Below the pieces are notes generated by a model. That model saw only the letters and a list, made by a program, of their open reading frames with translations. It was not told the origin of the DNA and made no database searches. DNA of 64,000 nt, from NCBI RefSeq assembly GCF_040802235.1, contig NC_133163.1, positions 39,452,501 to 39,516,500 on the forward strand, in the 5' to 3' direction. Source of the stretch: Manis javanica. Its lineage: Eukaryota; Chordata; Mammalia; Pholidota; Manidae. This document shows, in pieces, positions 47,350-59,699 of the stretch. Position 1 is the stretch's first letter. Each line of letters starts with the position of its first letter. Both the position numbers and the translations under genes were made by a program.

Positions 47350-47775
47350 TAAATGTTACACTTTAATAATAATAAAATGAAAAGTTTAGAATTAGCCACA
47401 TTCTCCTAATCAGATTGGCAAAGATTAAACAGGTAGATAGGCATTTGGGGAAAGATAATCTATTATATACTCAAGGAGAGTGCAATATGGTACAAGTTTT
47501 GAAAGACAATTTAGCAATGTACATCAAGAATTTAATATACATGCCCTATGACTCAGTAATTTCACTTTTAACAATTGCCCTAATGAAATATTCACACAAG
47601 TACTCAAAGATACATGTGTAAGGATAGTGACAGGATCATTATTTATAAAATAAGAAAGTTGGTGGGAAAATGTCCATCCATTAGAGAATAGTTGGATAAA
47701 TCTTTAAAATCCATGATATAACCATTAAAAAGCTTGAGGTACAAGTATATGTTTTGACCAACTAGAAATAAGAGT
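47350..47775 (+). mobile_element. Second L1 3'-end fragment
   Basis: Phrases 'cctaatcagattggcaaaga', 'gacaatttagcaatgtacat', 'gccctatgactcagtaattt', 'gtccatccattagagaatag' and 'aaccattaaaaagcttgagg' are typical of an old L1 3' region. It lies directly after the first L1. Confidence 0.6.
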
Positions 47776-48661
47776 ATGAGCAGGATAAATGATGAGAAAC
47801 CTCAGGCTTCCAGCCTCCATTGTACCACATATCCGGTCACTTATATACTCTTTATCTCAGTTTCTTTACTTGTAAAATGGATTTAATAATATTATTCCTT
47901 TTCATCCATCTCACAAGTGAGAATCAAATGCAAGAAGCCCTTTAAAAAATATAAATCTTTACAGAAGTTGCAAAATATTAATCCTGAAAAATATTCTTTC
48001 GTACACCAAAACTGTGTGTTTATCTTAAATCACCAGTCCGAATTTCCTTTCCCTATAGTGTTTTTAAACAAGTGTTGCTCAAAAATATGTGCAGCACTAC
48101 AACATTTTGCTATGCTGATGGACAGTGACTGCAATGTGGTTTTTAGGGGGGACTTGGTATAGGGGAGAGCATAGTAAACATAGTATTCTTCATGTAAGTG
48201 TAGATTAAAGATTAAAAAAAAAAAGAAAGGAAAAAAAAAAAGAAAGAAAGAAAGAAAAGGGGGATTACTCCTTGATAGGATAAAACTATTGGTAAATCAA
48301 AGATTAACGCATGCTTTAAATATCCTTAATTTTGATCACTTAAAGGGTGTCAGATGATCGGCTATGGAGGTACTCTTTTCTGATAATATTCCTTTCTCTT
48401 AATAAAAATAAAAAATAAAAAAAGCAGTTCCTGTGTGCTGACCTCCAATGAGTTCTACACAGTGGTATAGAGGGCATGTCAAAGTGTGGGCAAAGGGTCT
48501 GTTTGTTTTTATGCAGAAGATCAAGGCCTAGCTTGGATACCCAGAAAATGAACTAAGATACGATATGAGGAGGAGCTTCCGGCATCAGCACTCTCTGGAG
48601 GACTCGTGCCAAGGGATGATCATCAAAAAGCCTCCACAGGGATCAGGGCGATGCTGCGGTT

Positions 48662-49114
48662 GTGGCTGCGTCCATCCCACCATTTCCTGGACTTGCCATT
48701 GGAATGAGGAGGGAGATGTCTAGGCTGGCATGTGCATACAGTGAGATAACGAATTTGACCGGATCTGTACTGTTGGAACTCAACCAGGAGTTGGGAGGGG
48801 TGCAAGTTGTAGCGCTTCAAAATCTTATGACTATAGACTATCTACGGTTAAAAGAACATATGGGATGTGAACAGATCCCAGAAATGAGTTGCTTTAATTT
48901 GTCTGATTTCTCTCAGACTGTTCAAGTACAGTTGGACAATATCCATCATATCATAGACAAATTTTCACAAATGCCTAGGGTGCCTAACTGGGTTTCTTGG
49001 CTTCACTGGAGATGGCTGGTAAGTATAGATGTGCTTAGTTTATGTCACCATATTCCTATTATGTTAATATGTGTGCACAAGTTAGTTAGTAGTTTAAAAC
49101 CTATACATGCTTAA
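48662..49114 (+). pseudogene. Endogenous-retrovirus env transmembrane-subunit fragment
   Basis: A 150-codon open frame has the features of a retroviral transmembrane subunit. There is a leucine-rich heptad segment (about residues 37-65), then the LQN...DYL immunosuppressive-like region (52-62). A Cys69-x6-Ser76-Cys77 motif sits where CX6CC is expected, so the first Cys of the pair is lost. Next come NLS/NLT glycosylation sequons and a second helical stretch (83-103). A Trp-rich pre-membrane part leads into a hydrophobic segment (about 113-137). The surface subunit is absent and the frame ends soon after. It resembles CX6CC-type (alpha/gamma-like) Env proteins. I regard it as a nonfunctional relic; the start ATG is arbitrary. 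Confidence 0.7.
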
Positions 49115-49725
49115 GGTACTCTACAAGAAGATATGGCAAAGAAATAATCAATCCTCCCATGTTTTCTTTCATATGCTACCTCTATAGCGTTTCTTCTTCC
49201 TTCCTAATTACAACCCTTAAATAGAATTCGTGCCTCATATCGAATTTACCGAGCATCATAATTCCTCCAGGTGGTAAAAATACCTCGAGACAAGTGCTGG
49301 GCATAGAAGCCACAGGGCATAAATCTGCAAAGAAGTAAAAAGCTAACCTTTTCAAACAATATGGCTTCTCTCTCACTTACCAACTTTACATTTCCCTGTA
49401 TGGCCCTAGAAGATGACTGGTTAGCCAGAGACGGGAAGATTCCTCAAGGGAGGAACAACCTAAGACAGGCACAGTCGCAGGGGGGCCATCAGGTGAGAAA
49501 TCAGGGATCAACAGAGGTGAGGCTCAGAACCTCACCCCCCCCTGTTTTGAGAGAAAGCTTCTGCATCCGTGGATGTTTTATTGCCCTTGTCTAGCTCGGA
49601 TTAGCACATAGTCTACAGGCACACACATGATCATCTACAATTGCTCTCTTACAACACTAAACTGTGTTTTCTACCTTTATCTTGCATCTACCTACCACTT
49701 CAGCATTTTATTAAAAATAAAAATA

Positions 49726-49739
49726 ATAATAATAATAAA
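49726..49739 (+). repeat. (AAT)n short repeat
   Basis: Several AAT units lie immediately before the polypurine tract of the composite retroposon. Confidence 0.7.
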
Positions 49740-51544
49740 GGGAGAAATGTGGGATCCACATATAAATCAAGTATAAAAATCAAACAAATATTCATATTTG
49801 ACCTGATTGTTTATAGTTCATAATGCGTGATCAAAACCGAAAGTTTCTGTGATGAATGCCCTTGTACTGTTCACCATGTAAGAACTTATTCACTATGTAA
49901 GAATTCGTTCACCATGTAAGAACTTGTTCGTTATGCTTCAGAAGATTGGAGACTGACGAGAATTAGGCTTGAGATGGATTAATGATTGTGCATTGAGCAT
50001 TGACTCCCCTATACAGAATTTTATTGTTGTTAACAACCATTTGATCAATAAATATGAGAGATGCCCTCTCAAAAAAAAAAATATATGTGCAGCAGAAAAA
50101 TCTCCATCAGAGCCAATATGGAAAAGTTATTAAAAATACAGAGTCAAGTCCCTAATCTACCAACATTTTAGAAACCCTGATTTACATGGAATTAGGCACT
50201 AAGTCAACCTTTCCCCTTTCTTAGAGAAGAGTCTGGGCTGAATCCCATTAATGGTAACAGGTCATCAGGTTTGGCTTTGATCTGTCTTTTGGTTTGCCAT
50301 CACTGCAGGAGTCAAATGGGCTGGTAAAGTAGTACAAATGGTCCCCACTTATTCAACCCAGATAGGAGTCAAAGAACACTCAATGAAAAGAACAATGTGA
50401 TTGCCACTTTGTAGACAAACATGAACCCAGTTTAGATTTGAGGACTGTAGCTGTTGGAAAACACCATCTCCTGGGCAGCTGCTTTGGCTACTGTCCCCAA
50501 TTAACTTAGCAGAGTCTCAAAAATAGAAGGCAGCTTCTGTTCTGTTATATAATAAACAGTTCTTTATTTGAAATGACAATATTTACTTTTCCTATAGTGA
50601 ACTCCAGCAGCCTACTAGGCAGTGGGCAAACAGTAGAAATGCCTAAAATGGAAACTTGAGAAAGCAGTTCAGCTAGTACAGTTTACCCTAACTTTCTACT
50701 TGACCAACAAGTAATTAGAAGATTCCCTCCATGTTTCCCTCACATTCACCTGGTTTGTATGGGACCATGGATTCCATGTGACATTGTTGCTACTATGTTG
50801 TGAAACATGCAAAAGAGCTGTGAGGTAGTGAGTTCTCCATTCTCAAGCAAGGGTTGTCCCATCAAGACTGTTTTCTGAGGGATTCTACTTAGAGTGGCAG
50901 GTTTAGCTAATGACTTCTTGGCCTATTCCAACAGCAGAGTTTGGTGTTCATGTTTCCATGATCTCATTCAAATGATCTTTAAAGGGATAAAAATAAATTC
51001 TGAATGCTAATCTTTCTCAGTATTTAATCTCCCTCTAGAAGCAAGAAGTTTTATGTGGTTGTATGTGACTATGTGGTTGTGTTCTTTATTATGAAAATCC
51101 TTTCTGTACCTTTATAAACAACAAATGACCACTATTTGCAGTATAGACAACCACTTACAACTTCCTCTTAGATTTTATGTTCCATTCTTTTTATCATACT
51201 GTGGCAACTCCCCAAAGCATCTCCATTTCTTGTGACTCTTGGGGCAGGAGGCCCATTTGGGTTACACTACTCCTCTAAAGGGGTCATGCATATTGGGAGA
51301 TGTTCAAAAAACCTTTTGGTTTTTTAGATGGCTTTCAGGAGGCAATAACTGGTTCCTTGTTTTCCATCATGTTCCTATAGATCCACCTCCCCACCTTGTA
51401 AAAACCCAATCTAAAAGTTCTCTTTCAATATCATACAGAGAAAATAAGTTCTGGTTAAGTCAAAATTTGGAGTTTAAACTTTGTTCCTGCTGATAGAACC
51501 TTCCTTTTTTATTGTTACCTCGAAGAGAGTGAATGTTTATTCTC

Positions 51545-51732
51545 AAAGAATAGCCCACTAACCAGTTGCGTTAAAATTACTTGGAATGCTTGTTGAAATG
51601 CAGATTCCAGGATCCCACTTTAAACCCAGGAAATTAAAAACTCTACAGGCAGGGCCCAGTAAGCTGCCTTTTACAGGTGCCTCAAGTCATTTGCATGCCC
51701 AGTAAAATTTATGAAGCCCTGCCCTCAAGATT
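51545..51732 (+). mobile_element. MER5-like hAT fragment
   Basis: It reads 'tctcaaagaatagcccacta', 'aaaattacttggaatgcttg', 'ttgaaatgcagattccagga', 'tccc' and later 'ggtgcctcaagtcatttgca', the MER5 order. Confidence 0.55.
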
Positions 51733-51739
51733 AACCAAA

Positions 51740-54700
51740 TCCTTAATTTTTCTCGAATTTCTACTATTTCTTCTCCTAAATAAGCCAAAGACAGAATTGT
51801 AAGCATTGAAAGCACAGGCCAAACCGTGTCATTGAATGTGTAACCCTGTTTGTGAACACTTAATAGTTTCTCTGTGGGACAGTTAAGCTGTAGTAATTAC
51901 CTCATGAGACTATGGCTTATTTCCAGGCAGGATGGAAGAATTACCAGACCTATGTGAACTGATGCCACTTCATGTTATATTTTCTTTATCTTGGTAATTT
52001 AAAGACATTCATGAAACTCCTCACAAATCTTGAGCCTGAAATATAGAATCTAACTGAAGGAGAATCACATTTTACAAGGGCTCACTGAATCCGAATCAGT
52101 TTAATCACTGATCTCTTTATGGAAAATAGTTTTTTTAGATAAATTGGGAGGGGTCTGGGACTCATAGCTTTTATCTCCAAACTGCATTGGAATTATAATT
52201 GCATGGGCAAATTATGCAATTTTTCTGCCATGTTTTTGTAATAGGGATAATCACTTTGTAATAAGAATACTACTTCCCAAAGTTCTGAGAAGATGAATGA
52301 GATCAGGCTTGTAAAATGTTAAAGGTTCTTTAGTGAGGCATCCTATAAAAAGTGTAAATACTAGTACTCCTTCTATAGGCCTTTAAGGAATTATCGACCT
52401 GTTAGTAATGAATCTGCCTCTTAAAATATCTCACTTCTTGCTTTGCAGGCTTACTGGAGTGACATAGTCTGCTCTTAAATTTTCCTGGAGTATTTTTGGG
52501 AGGTTTAAAACATAGTCAAACACAAAAACAAGGAAAGCAACATTACCTCTGAAACACACATGCACTCCTTGAGACTATAATTTTTGCATCTTTATCTTGA
52601 CTTTTTACTGACTAGATTGATTGAACTTCCTAAACCATTGGGGTCATCAAAGCCTCAAGTGCTTTGGGTTAGCTAAAGTATCACAGAGTCTGCGAGCTTA
52701 TTAGCAGTAAACCCTAATGTAGGAAAGTGATTAGAAATAAATTATTTACTTGATGTCATTCTTGAATGTGAAATCATTCTACTCATCTATAGTTTCAGTT
52801 GCTATTATTCAGACTGTTCTTTCAAATTTTTGCTCATCCAAAATTAAGGATTTTTGTGAATCTAACCAGAAACAAGGCAAAAAACCAACACTTACCCGCA
52901 TATCACAGTCATTAAATTCTTTAGTAATGAGGAATCCCTAAATGGCTCAAGAGGATATTTGAAGATTGTTCCAATGTTTTCAATTTGTAGAGTGGGAGAT
53001 GGAATTTTTAAATGTCATTGAGTCTATTGTTTGAACTCGATTATCATATACAGTTGTCTTATTTTTTTAAGTTTATTTTAAGAACAAAATATATAACTCT
53101 TATGTAAAAAATGGAAAAACCGGAAAAAATAACCAAAATCTGGGATATATGATAACGAGCTAAAATGGGTTGACAGATAAAGTAAGTGAGAAAGGCATGT
53201 AATGGTGTAGTGATCTGTTCCTCTTGGACAATAGGTCTATAGGGAAAAAGTTTCTAAAACCTAGTAAATGACAAATCGCTACTAAGAAGTTCCTTGCAGA
53301 GTTTCGTGTAAGAGAACTATTTGCATTTATTTTGACAGTGGCTACAAAGAGATCTGGGGACAGTTCAGTGTCTTGACTTTGGTTGACTTCACTTCTTGAA
53401 CAGATTTGAGGATTAAACATTCACAAATGTTCCTTATATTTTCTAAACAAGGAAGTGAGATATTAGCACTCCCCCCCCACCCCCAGAGCTGTATAGCATC
53501 TGTCAGTTAGCCTTAACTTTAAGCCTTATAGAAGAATCAGTATATTCTGATTTGGAAGTTTCCCCCACATGGTAAAAATAAAATACGAAATTTCAGTAAC
53601 TAGCATGAAAAATTTTAGTAGTACCCACGAAGTTTTCAAAAACTAGATCTTTTACATAATATGGAAGTTTTAATGTTTTGAAGGTTCAGTAAATTATGTA
53701 GTATACAAGAGTGAAGTCTAAATTACCCACTCAGAAGGGTAACCCTATAGCCCATAAGTCTGGATCCATGTATGCAGATGGACAGATACACTTCATTTCT
53801 CTTGGGAAGCTGAGTTCTAAAAGCTATCACTCAGAACAGACGGTCTTCTGATTGCATGAAAAGAAACGATGACAGAGTTGCTATAAAAATGAAAGACCTT
53901 TTGCAGTATTAACAGCTGAAAAAAGTATGGCCTGAATGAAGATGTGAAACAAAAATCAGTTTAAAACTGCAAACCAAAAAAAAAAAAAACTTGTACAGAA
54001 GGTTTGAAGCATATGGACACCCACTCAGTTTGCAATGAGGGCAATGGGAGCTGCAGACTTTAGCTTATTAAAGATGACCTTTCCCCTCTCTAAAATTTCA
54101 AAGCTGACGTTTCAAGTGCAGAGCAGACTGTGTGCCATATGTAACATGACCTCCGCTCCACTCTGCCCGAGCACTGATGGCATCACTAATGAGAGGTGAA
54201 AGGTCCTTTTCTTGCAGATTTTTCAGAAACCCACCAACTCTTGCCTGTGAAGTAAGACTCCTCCCTCTCTTCCCCACCCTCCCCTTGATTTCAAGAGAGT
54301 TGCATTTAATACACAGCCTCAAAACACTTCTATTGCTGGTCGATTTGCTTATAGCCATAGCCAAATGGCAGGATGTACAATCACACGCAGAAGAAAATAA
54401 TTTTTTAATCAGAAGGCAAAGGGATTAAGAGAACATTGTATGAACCTTGCCTTTCATCTATATTTTAAACGGAAATTCTCCAGAGGTGTCCATTGAAGTT
54501 CTATTTTTTTGTAAAGATATCAAAGACTTTTAGGAGACCAGGTGTATGTCTATCTGAGAAGAGAGAAAGGAAAGAAAGTACACTGGGGAAAAAGGCAGCT
54601 TTCACAAAGCTTTTTCAGAGACTGAAAAAAGATGTGTAGGAATCTGTTACAGGCATTCCTACCAGCCAGCTCCTCCCCCTCCACCTACCCCCTTTTCCTG

Positions 54701-55250
54701 CTACTTGGAAACGAAACAGCTTTTTTCCAAGCAGGTTGTTATCATATTCATGGCATGGTCAATTTCCGTTTGCCAAGAAAATATTTAAGCTGATCAAAGA
54801 AATTAGAAAATCTGATGAATAGAAACAGACGTTCCCACAAGAGAATCGTTTCTCAATGTGAAGAGGCCGGCGGATTGCAGCCCACCCAGTTTCTCCTTGG
54901 AAATAGCTTTTTTGCCAAAGGCAGAACTACAGGGCCACCTGGATTCTGCTGGAAGGACTACGGAAGGGTCACAAGTACCCAGGAAATTCACTTGTAGACT
55001 CTCTGGTGAAAGATGTGTAAGCAGATGAAAGGTTCTAGTTCTAGTGTCTAAGACCAAACCAGGAGGGCCTTTAACTACTTTCAATGAAACAGGGAAACTT
55101 TAAGACAGAAAACGAGTAAGTTTGGGATCCTTTGTTTTGTTTTGCCTGGTTTATTATGGGCATACTATGCTTTGTGGATGACAGAGAAATGTGTATTTTT
55201 GTAATGGAGGGATAGCAGTTTCTTCCAAACTAATGTAACTTCACATTTTA
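51740..55250. other. Transposon-poor intergenic DNA
   Basis: I recognise no repeat family, exon or RNA gene in these 3.5 kb, apart from homopolymer runs. Compared with 20-50 kb it looks like unique sequence, which fits constrained regulatory DNA upstream of SIX1 (inference). Confidence 0.5.
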
Positions 55251-55299
55251 AATCTGTGAGTTTGGGTGGGGAATGATTGATTGTAGCTATCATCAGAAC

Positions 55300-57900
55300 C
55301 CTCTGGTCTTTTGAGTGCTAATCGGTGACAGTTAATAAGAGTCTTTTCTCTGCTCCTGGGCAAGGCGCGGCCAAACCAGGAGAGGCCACTTGCTGAGGCG
55401 TTTCTACGTGAGGATTGGATGGCGTCGCGGTTTCCTTTCCACAGAACTCACAAAACCCCAAACGGGCTCTGCTAGGGGAAAGGAGATTCGGATTCGTCAC
55501 CCACTCCCCTCGCCTCGGGCATGCTGAGGCACCTTAATCACCAGGGACGCGACACCGACTTTACACCGACGCCTGGTTTTCCGAGGGGGTGGGGGTCATG
55601 CATCTGAAGGAAAGCTGTTGTGAGTAGAGCTATAGCGGCCAAAGAAAGCTCCCTTCCCGCGAGTCCCGCTCCCGGCTACGCGGCGCTAGCGAGGTCGCGC
55701 AGGTCAAGGATTCCTAGGCTGTGGGTTGAGAGTCCGCTCTGCCATCCATGCGCCTCCCCGCCGCGCGGCCCTCACCTTGGGCACTCTTCCGGGCAAATTT
55801 TTCCTTTTTTTTATTTTGGTTCCTGCCGGCCAGGCCAAGGATCCTTTGCCAGGAAGACAGCGCCCTCTCTCTCCCGCGGCCGCGCCCGCCAGCGGCAAGC
55901 GCCCCCTCCCTGCTCTGACCTCCCGCACCTCCTTCTGGCCCCTACCCTCCCCAGCTACGTCCCCTCCTTCCTCACACCGCCTACCCCGCTTGGCCCCAAT
56001 GCCGCCCGGGGGAAGAACCCGAGAGCAGCGGGGTGCGAAGCTTGCTCAGGTCTGGCTCCTGCTCCAGCCGGGCTGGAACGCAGGACCTCTGCCTGCACGA
56101 CTGGGCGGAGCTGTTCCCGGCGCTGACGCGGCGCCCAGGAGCCCTGACGGGTCCCGGGGAGGGGTTCCCGGCGCAGGCCGCAGCTGGGGGGAATGAGGCC
56201 CGGCTCCCCCAAGCTGGGCACAGCGGGCCAGCGGGCGGGGCCGCGAGCACGCCTCGCGGCGAGCTCTTCCTCTCATCCGCGCGCCGCGAGGACTTCTCAG
56301 AGAGGCTGATCCGGGACCCAGGCTGGGTCAGCGAAACGTGGACCGGGAGTGATGAGAGGGGTGAAGGGTGAGCTTGAGCAGAGGCAGGAAAGCTCTTACG
56401 GCTTTGTTCCAAACCCTAAAAGCTCCCCTCGCTGTCCGCCAGCTGCCTGGAAACCTCACCCTGCCGGCTTCAGGAGGGCTGCGCCAAATACAGCAGCGGG
56501 GTTGGAGAAGTTGCGAATTCCAAACTCAAGCGGTGGGCGAGACGCGCGGAGGGGCTTGGGTAAGTGAGCACCTTCTCTGCACCCTCCACATAGTATTTCT
56601 TTCCCCACAGCTCAGAGGACTGGTACTTCAGACAATGCCGATCGGCCCATCGGGAGCAGAGGCTGTCATGCTTCTCTGTCCGTGAAAATCTGCATCCTTT
56701 AGAACCCAAACAATGTACTCCTATGGAAATGCAGAAACATTTTCCACGGTGTGGATTTGCACCGACAAAGGTACAGGCCTAAAGTGCTCCCACCCCTTGA
56801 ACCCATCCTGGGTCCCGGGAACCACAGGGGGAGCTCGCCTCAAACTGACCCGACTGCAGAGCGCCGGCAGCTTCCAGAAAGGCACTAATTGAGTCACAAA
56901 CCACCGGCTGCCCCTAACAAAGCGATCCATCTCGCCAGCTCAGTACCCAATTTGTCCGCAGCACTTTCAAACGCAATTCAGAAGCATTATCTTGTTTTTA
57001 AAGGTATCGCGGCAGAAAACGTGGCAATTATCCTGGGCTCGGGTTACGCTAAATGGCTTAGGCTGAGAAGTGGAAGAGTACAAATGCCGCGAAGGTGCTG
57101 ATCACCTCGCTGCTGGGCCTGGGCAAGGGAAGAGAGCAGGAAGGTTTCGGCTGGGGAGAGGGAGGTCGGGCTCAAGTTCCCACTTTTGGCACCAACGATC
57201 TGGCAATGGCACCAGCGAAATGTTGGGCCTGTATCCGTAGAGGTTAAAGATTCTTTCTGAGCGATGGACCCTCAGAGGTCGAAAGAGAAGGGGGTCGTAT
57301 CTCGACATGACCGGGCCAAGCTTCTGGCCTCAGTTTTGGGTCAGGAACAGGCTGGGTACTGCTGGAGTAAGGAAGGGGAGAGGTCAAGGGTCAGTGAGGG
57401 AGATGGGGAAGAACCCAGTTCCAGTCCGGAGCTACAATAGTAAAACTGGGGAGAGGGGATGGCACTAGGAGAAAGTAACCAGGAGGAAAGAGGAGCCGGC
57501 TCGAAGGATGGGGAGAGACGTTCACTCCTAAGTGTGGGCCAGGCCTAGTCAGGGAATCCCTGGAGAACGCTGCAGGGTGAGAGCCGGTGAGAACTGGAAA
57601 GGCACAGAGACCACGAGGCGTCTCCGCACCGGGAAAGAAAAAAATGCTCTAAGAATCTTCACCTTAGTCCTCCAAAGTAAGTTTGGGCCTGGCAAATGGA
57701 AAGAAATTAAAAGACCAGCAAAAGGCGTTCCAGTCCTGGCGCCGGGCGTGCAGACGCATTGCTCGCCCCAGCCGCCCAACACGCAGTGGTGGCCACGCTG
57801 TGCGCGTCTTTCTCCTTCTGCTCTACCCAGCCCCCACATCTTGAAGTAATCAGCAGCCGAGAAGGGACTCGTCCCCCTGGCATCTCAGGTTAAAAAAGGA
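55300..57900. other. CpG island without a recognised gene
   Basis: CpG density rises from about 55,340, peaks at 55,620-56,360 and declines by about 57,850. Overlapping open frames on both strands (the longest, 168 codons, at 55620-56126) are Pro/Arg/Ala-rich, carry no known motif and look like GC-driven shadows. The island could be the promoter of a noncoding transcript or a methylation-free regulatory hub of the SIX1/SIX4 locus. Neither is proven by sequence. Confidence 0.65.
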
Positions 57901-57929
57901 GGTCCAGGAAAATGTGGTAGAGCCATTAC

Positions 57930-58200
57930 AAGAAACCCGAGCCGCAGTCATCAGGGACTCCAATTGCCATTGCATTAGGATTGATTAGAGACCAGCAGTA
58001 CCGTAATGACCCGGAAAGAGGGGCAGCCGGGGATTATTAATATCAGAATGTGGCGGAGAGCGGGAGGGTGGGGAAGGAGGGAGAGCAAAGTTAGGAGGGA
58101 GAAGTTTTAAGTTTCTAGGATTTATATATAAGCGCAGGCTTACCTGAGGAAACTGGATAGTCAGTGAATCACGCAAACAATAAATCTAATTGCATCTAAA
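57930..58200. promoter_or_regulatory. Candidate enhancer with homeodomain-type motifs
   Basis: Dense homeodomain-like sites occur: 'caattgccattg', 'ttaggattgattagag', 'gtaatgac', 'gggattattaatatc' (a TAATCC-type site in reverse) and 'aataaatctaattgcat'. It lies at the edge of the CpG island and contains no transposon. Function is inferred from motif density only. Confidence 0.35.
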
Positions 58201-59319
58201 ATTTCACGAAGCTTGATTTTTCTTGTAGGGGAAAAGTAAATCATCCTGAAAACCAGGCCAACATCTTAGTATTTCTAAACACGTAGTTACATAAACTTGT
58301 AAGAATCCAAGTAAAGAGATGAAGTGGGGTGCCCGATGACCAGGTTCCTTACCATGGATCTCTAAAAAATTATTCGGGGAGAGCATTTTTAGGTGACTTT
58401 GGGTCTTCTCTCCACGGCTATGGAGCAAAGGACCCGACATTTCTGCAGTGTGCGGAGGAGTAATAAACCAAATTTTAATTGAAATAGCGATATATTCGTA
58501 GTGTTTTTTGTTGTTGTTTTGTTTGAGGCACCGACGATCAGGATCCCTAAGAAAGGCAGAGAAGAGAGTGGTTTGTCTCCTTCCTCCGACTATGAGCCAA
58601 AACAAATCAGCCCCTGATGGTCTGGGCTGAAACGCAGCTCACTGGATAATTAACTCCATCTTTCCAGTCCACCCTAACTGTTTATTTAGTGTCACCCTGC
58701 ATTACCGTCACTAGCACTTTCCTCTGAATAGGAGTTGCAGGCTTTCACCTCCCAAAAGGAAATTCTTCTTAGCTTAAGCAGATTCGGTATTCAAGATGTA
58801 CCTTAGTAGAGAAAAAAGTTGATTGGAAATTCAATGGAAGATAAGAGCTCTTGGCGAGTATCTTAAAAAAAAAAAAACTTGTCCTAAGGCAATCTTTTTA
58901 AGAGAAGGGAACAAGAATGCCTTAAGTTCTTAAGAACGGATTCTTACAACACTCTCTTCCACTTTGCAGAAAGGTGTTTGGCATCTGATGTTGAGTGGCG
59001 TCTTCAGGCTCATTATCTGGCGGTTGACGAGTCCCTGAGCTAGAGCCTTCTCAAAGCACCATTTAAGTTGGCCCTTTTCCCCTCAGGCGGCTAACCCACC
59101 TTCCTCCGCCTTACCCGGGGCTCCCCCACCTTCTGACCACGCCACCATTCAGCGTGGTGGGGCTCCACCGGCTGAACCCTACGCCCCTGCCAGGACTTGA
59201 GAGTCTACTTGCCCCGCACTGCCTGGGTGGGCAACATAAACATACTCTGTCCTTAGAACCTCACAGCGCCTGATCCTGGGCAGAAAGAGGCGTAGGCCCC
59301 CCATAGCAGTGCGGTACAC

Positions 59320-59480
59320 AGGGGAACGAGAGAGAAATAAAGAGATCCAGACAAGAGAGGGAGTGTGTGTGAGAGAGACAGAAGCAGAGAGGCAGAGAGG
59401 CAGAGGGAGGAGAAACAATGAGAAGAATGAGCGAGAGAAAGGGAGAGAGGGTTATATAGAGATAAGACAGAATGAAAGAG
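59320..59480. repeat. Purine-rich (GA) low-complexity tract
   Basis: There are long runs of GAGA/GGCAGAGAG on the plus strand. The open frames here on both strands reflect this composition. Confidence 0.65.
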
Positions 59481-59699
59481 AATTGAAGAATGAAAAACGT
59501 TCACACGCAGAATGAACAGGCTCCCTCTTTCAGATTGAAAAGAGAATCAGAGACGTACATTCAGAGAGAGGGACTAGATGTGGGGACACACACAGAGGAA
59601 GAGGATAACCCCTCCAAACACACCCCACCCTGGCTCTGTCTTTTTCCACCACTAGTTCCCTCGTAGCGGTGTCAGTCTCTCTTCCTTGACCCCGGGACA

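Larger units (their letters stand above)
48097..50082 (+). mobile_element. Composite retroposon: LINE-tail-like module + env fragment + U3-R-like end + poly(A)
   Basis: A 2-kb insertion lies between direct repeats ATATGTGCAGCA (48085-48096 and 50083-50094), each preceded by A's, as in LINE-mediated target-site duplications. Parts in order: a 5' module shared with 62170-62370 (48097-48200); a purine-rich tract (48200-48260); about 150 bp AT-rich sequence; an env-like region (about 48430-49730); a polypurine tract AAAGGGAGAAA (49737-49747); and an LTR-like U3-R (49748-50070, starting TGTGGGATCC) with AATAAA at 50047-50052. A poly(A) tail begins 18 bases later. No U5 follows, so the 3' end is that of an RNA, not of a provirus. 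The combination suggests reverse transcription of an RNA by LINE machinery. Confidence 0.78.

Noticed and set aside
55620-56126. 168-codon open frame in the CpG island, plus overlapping frames on both strands
   Set aside because: Composition is Pro/Arg/Ala/Ser rich with no known motif, and similar frames exist on the other strand. This is what GC-rich DNA yields by chance.
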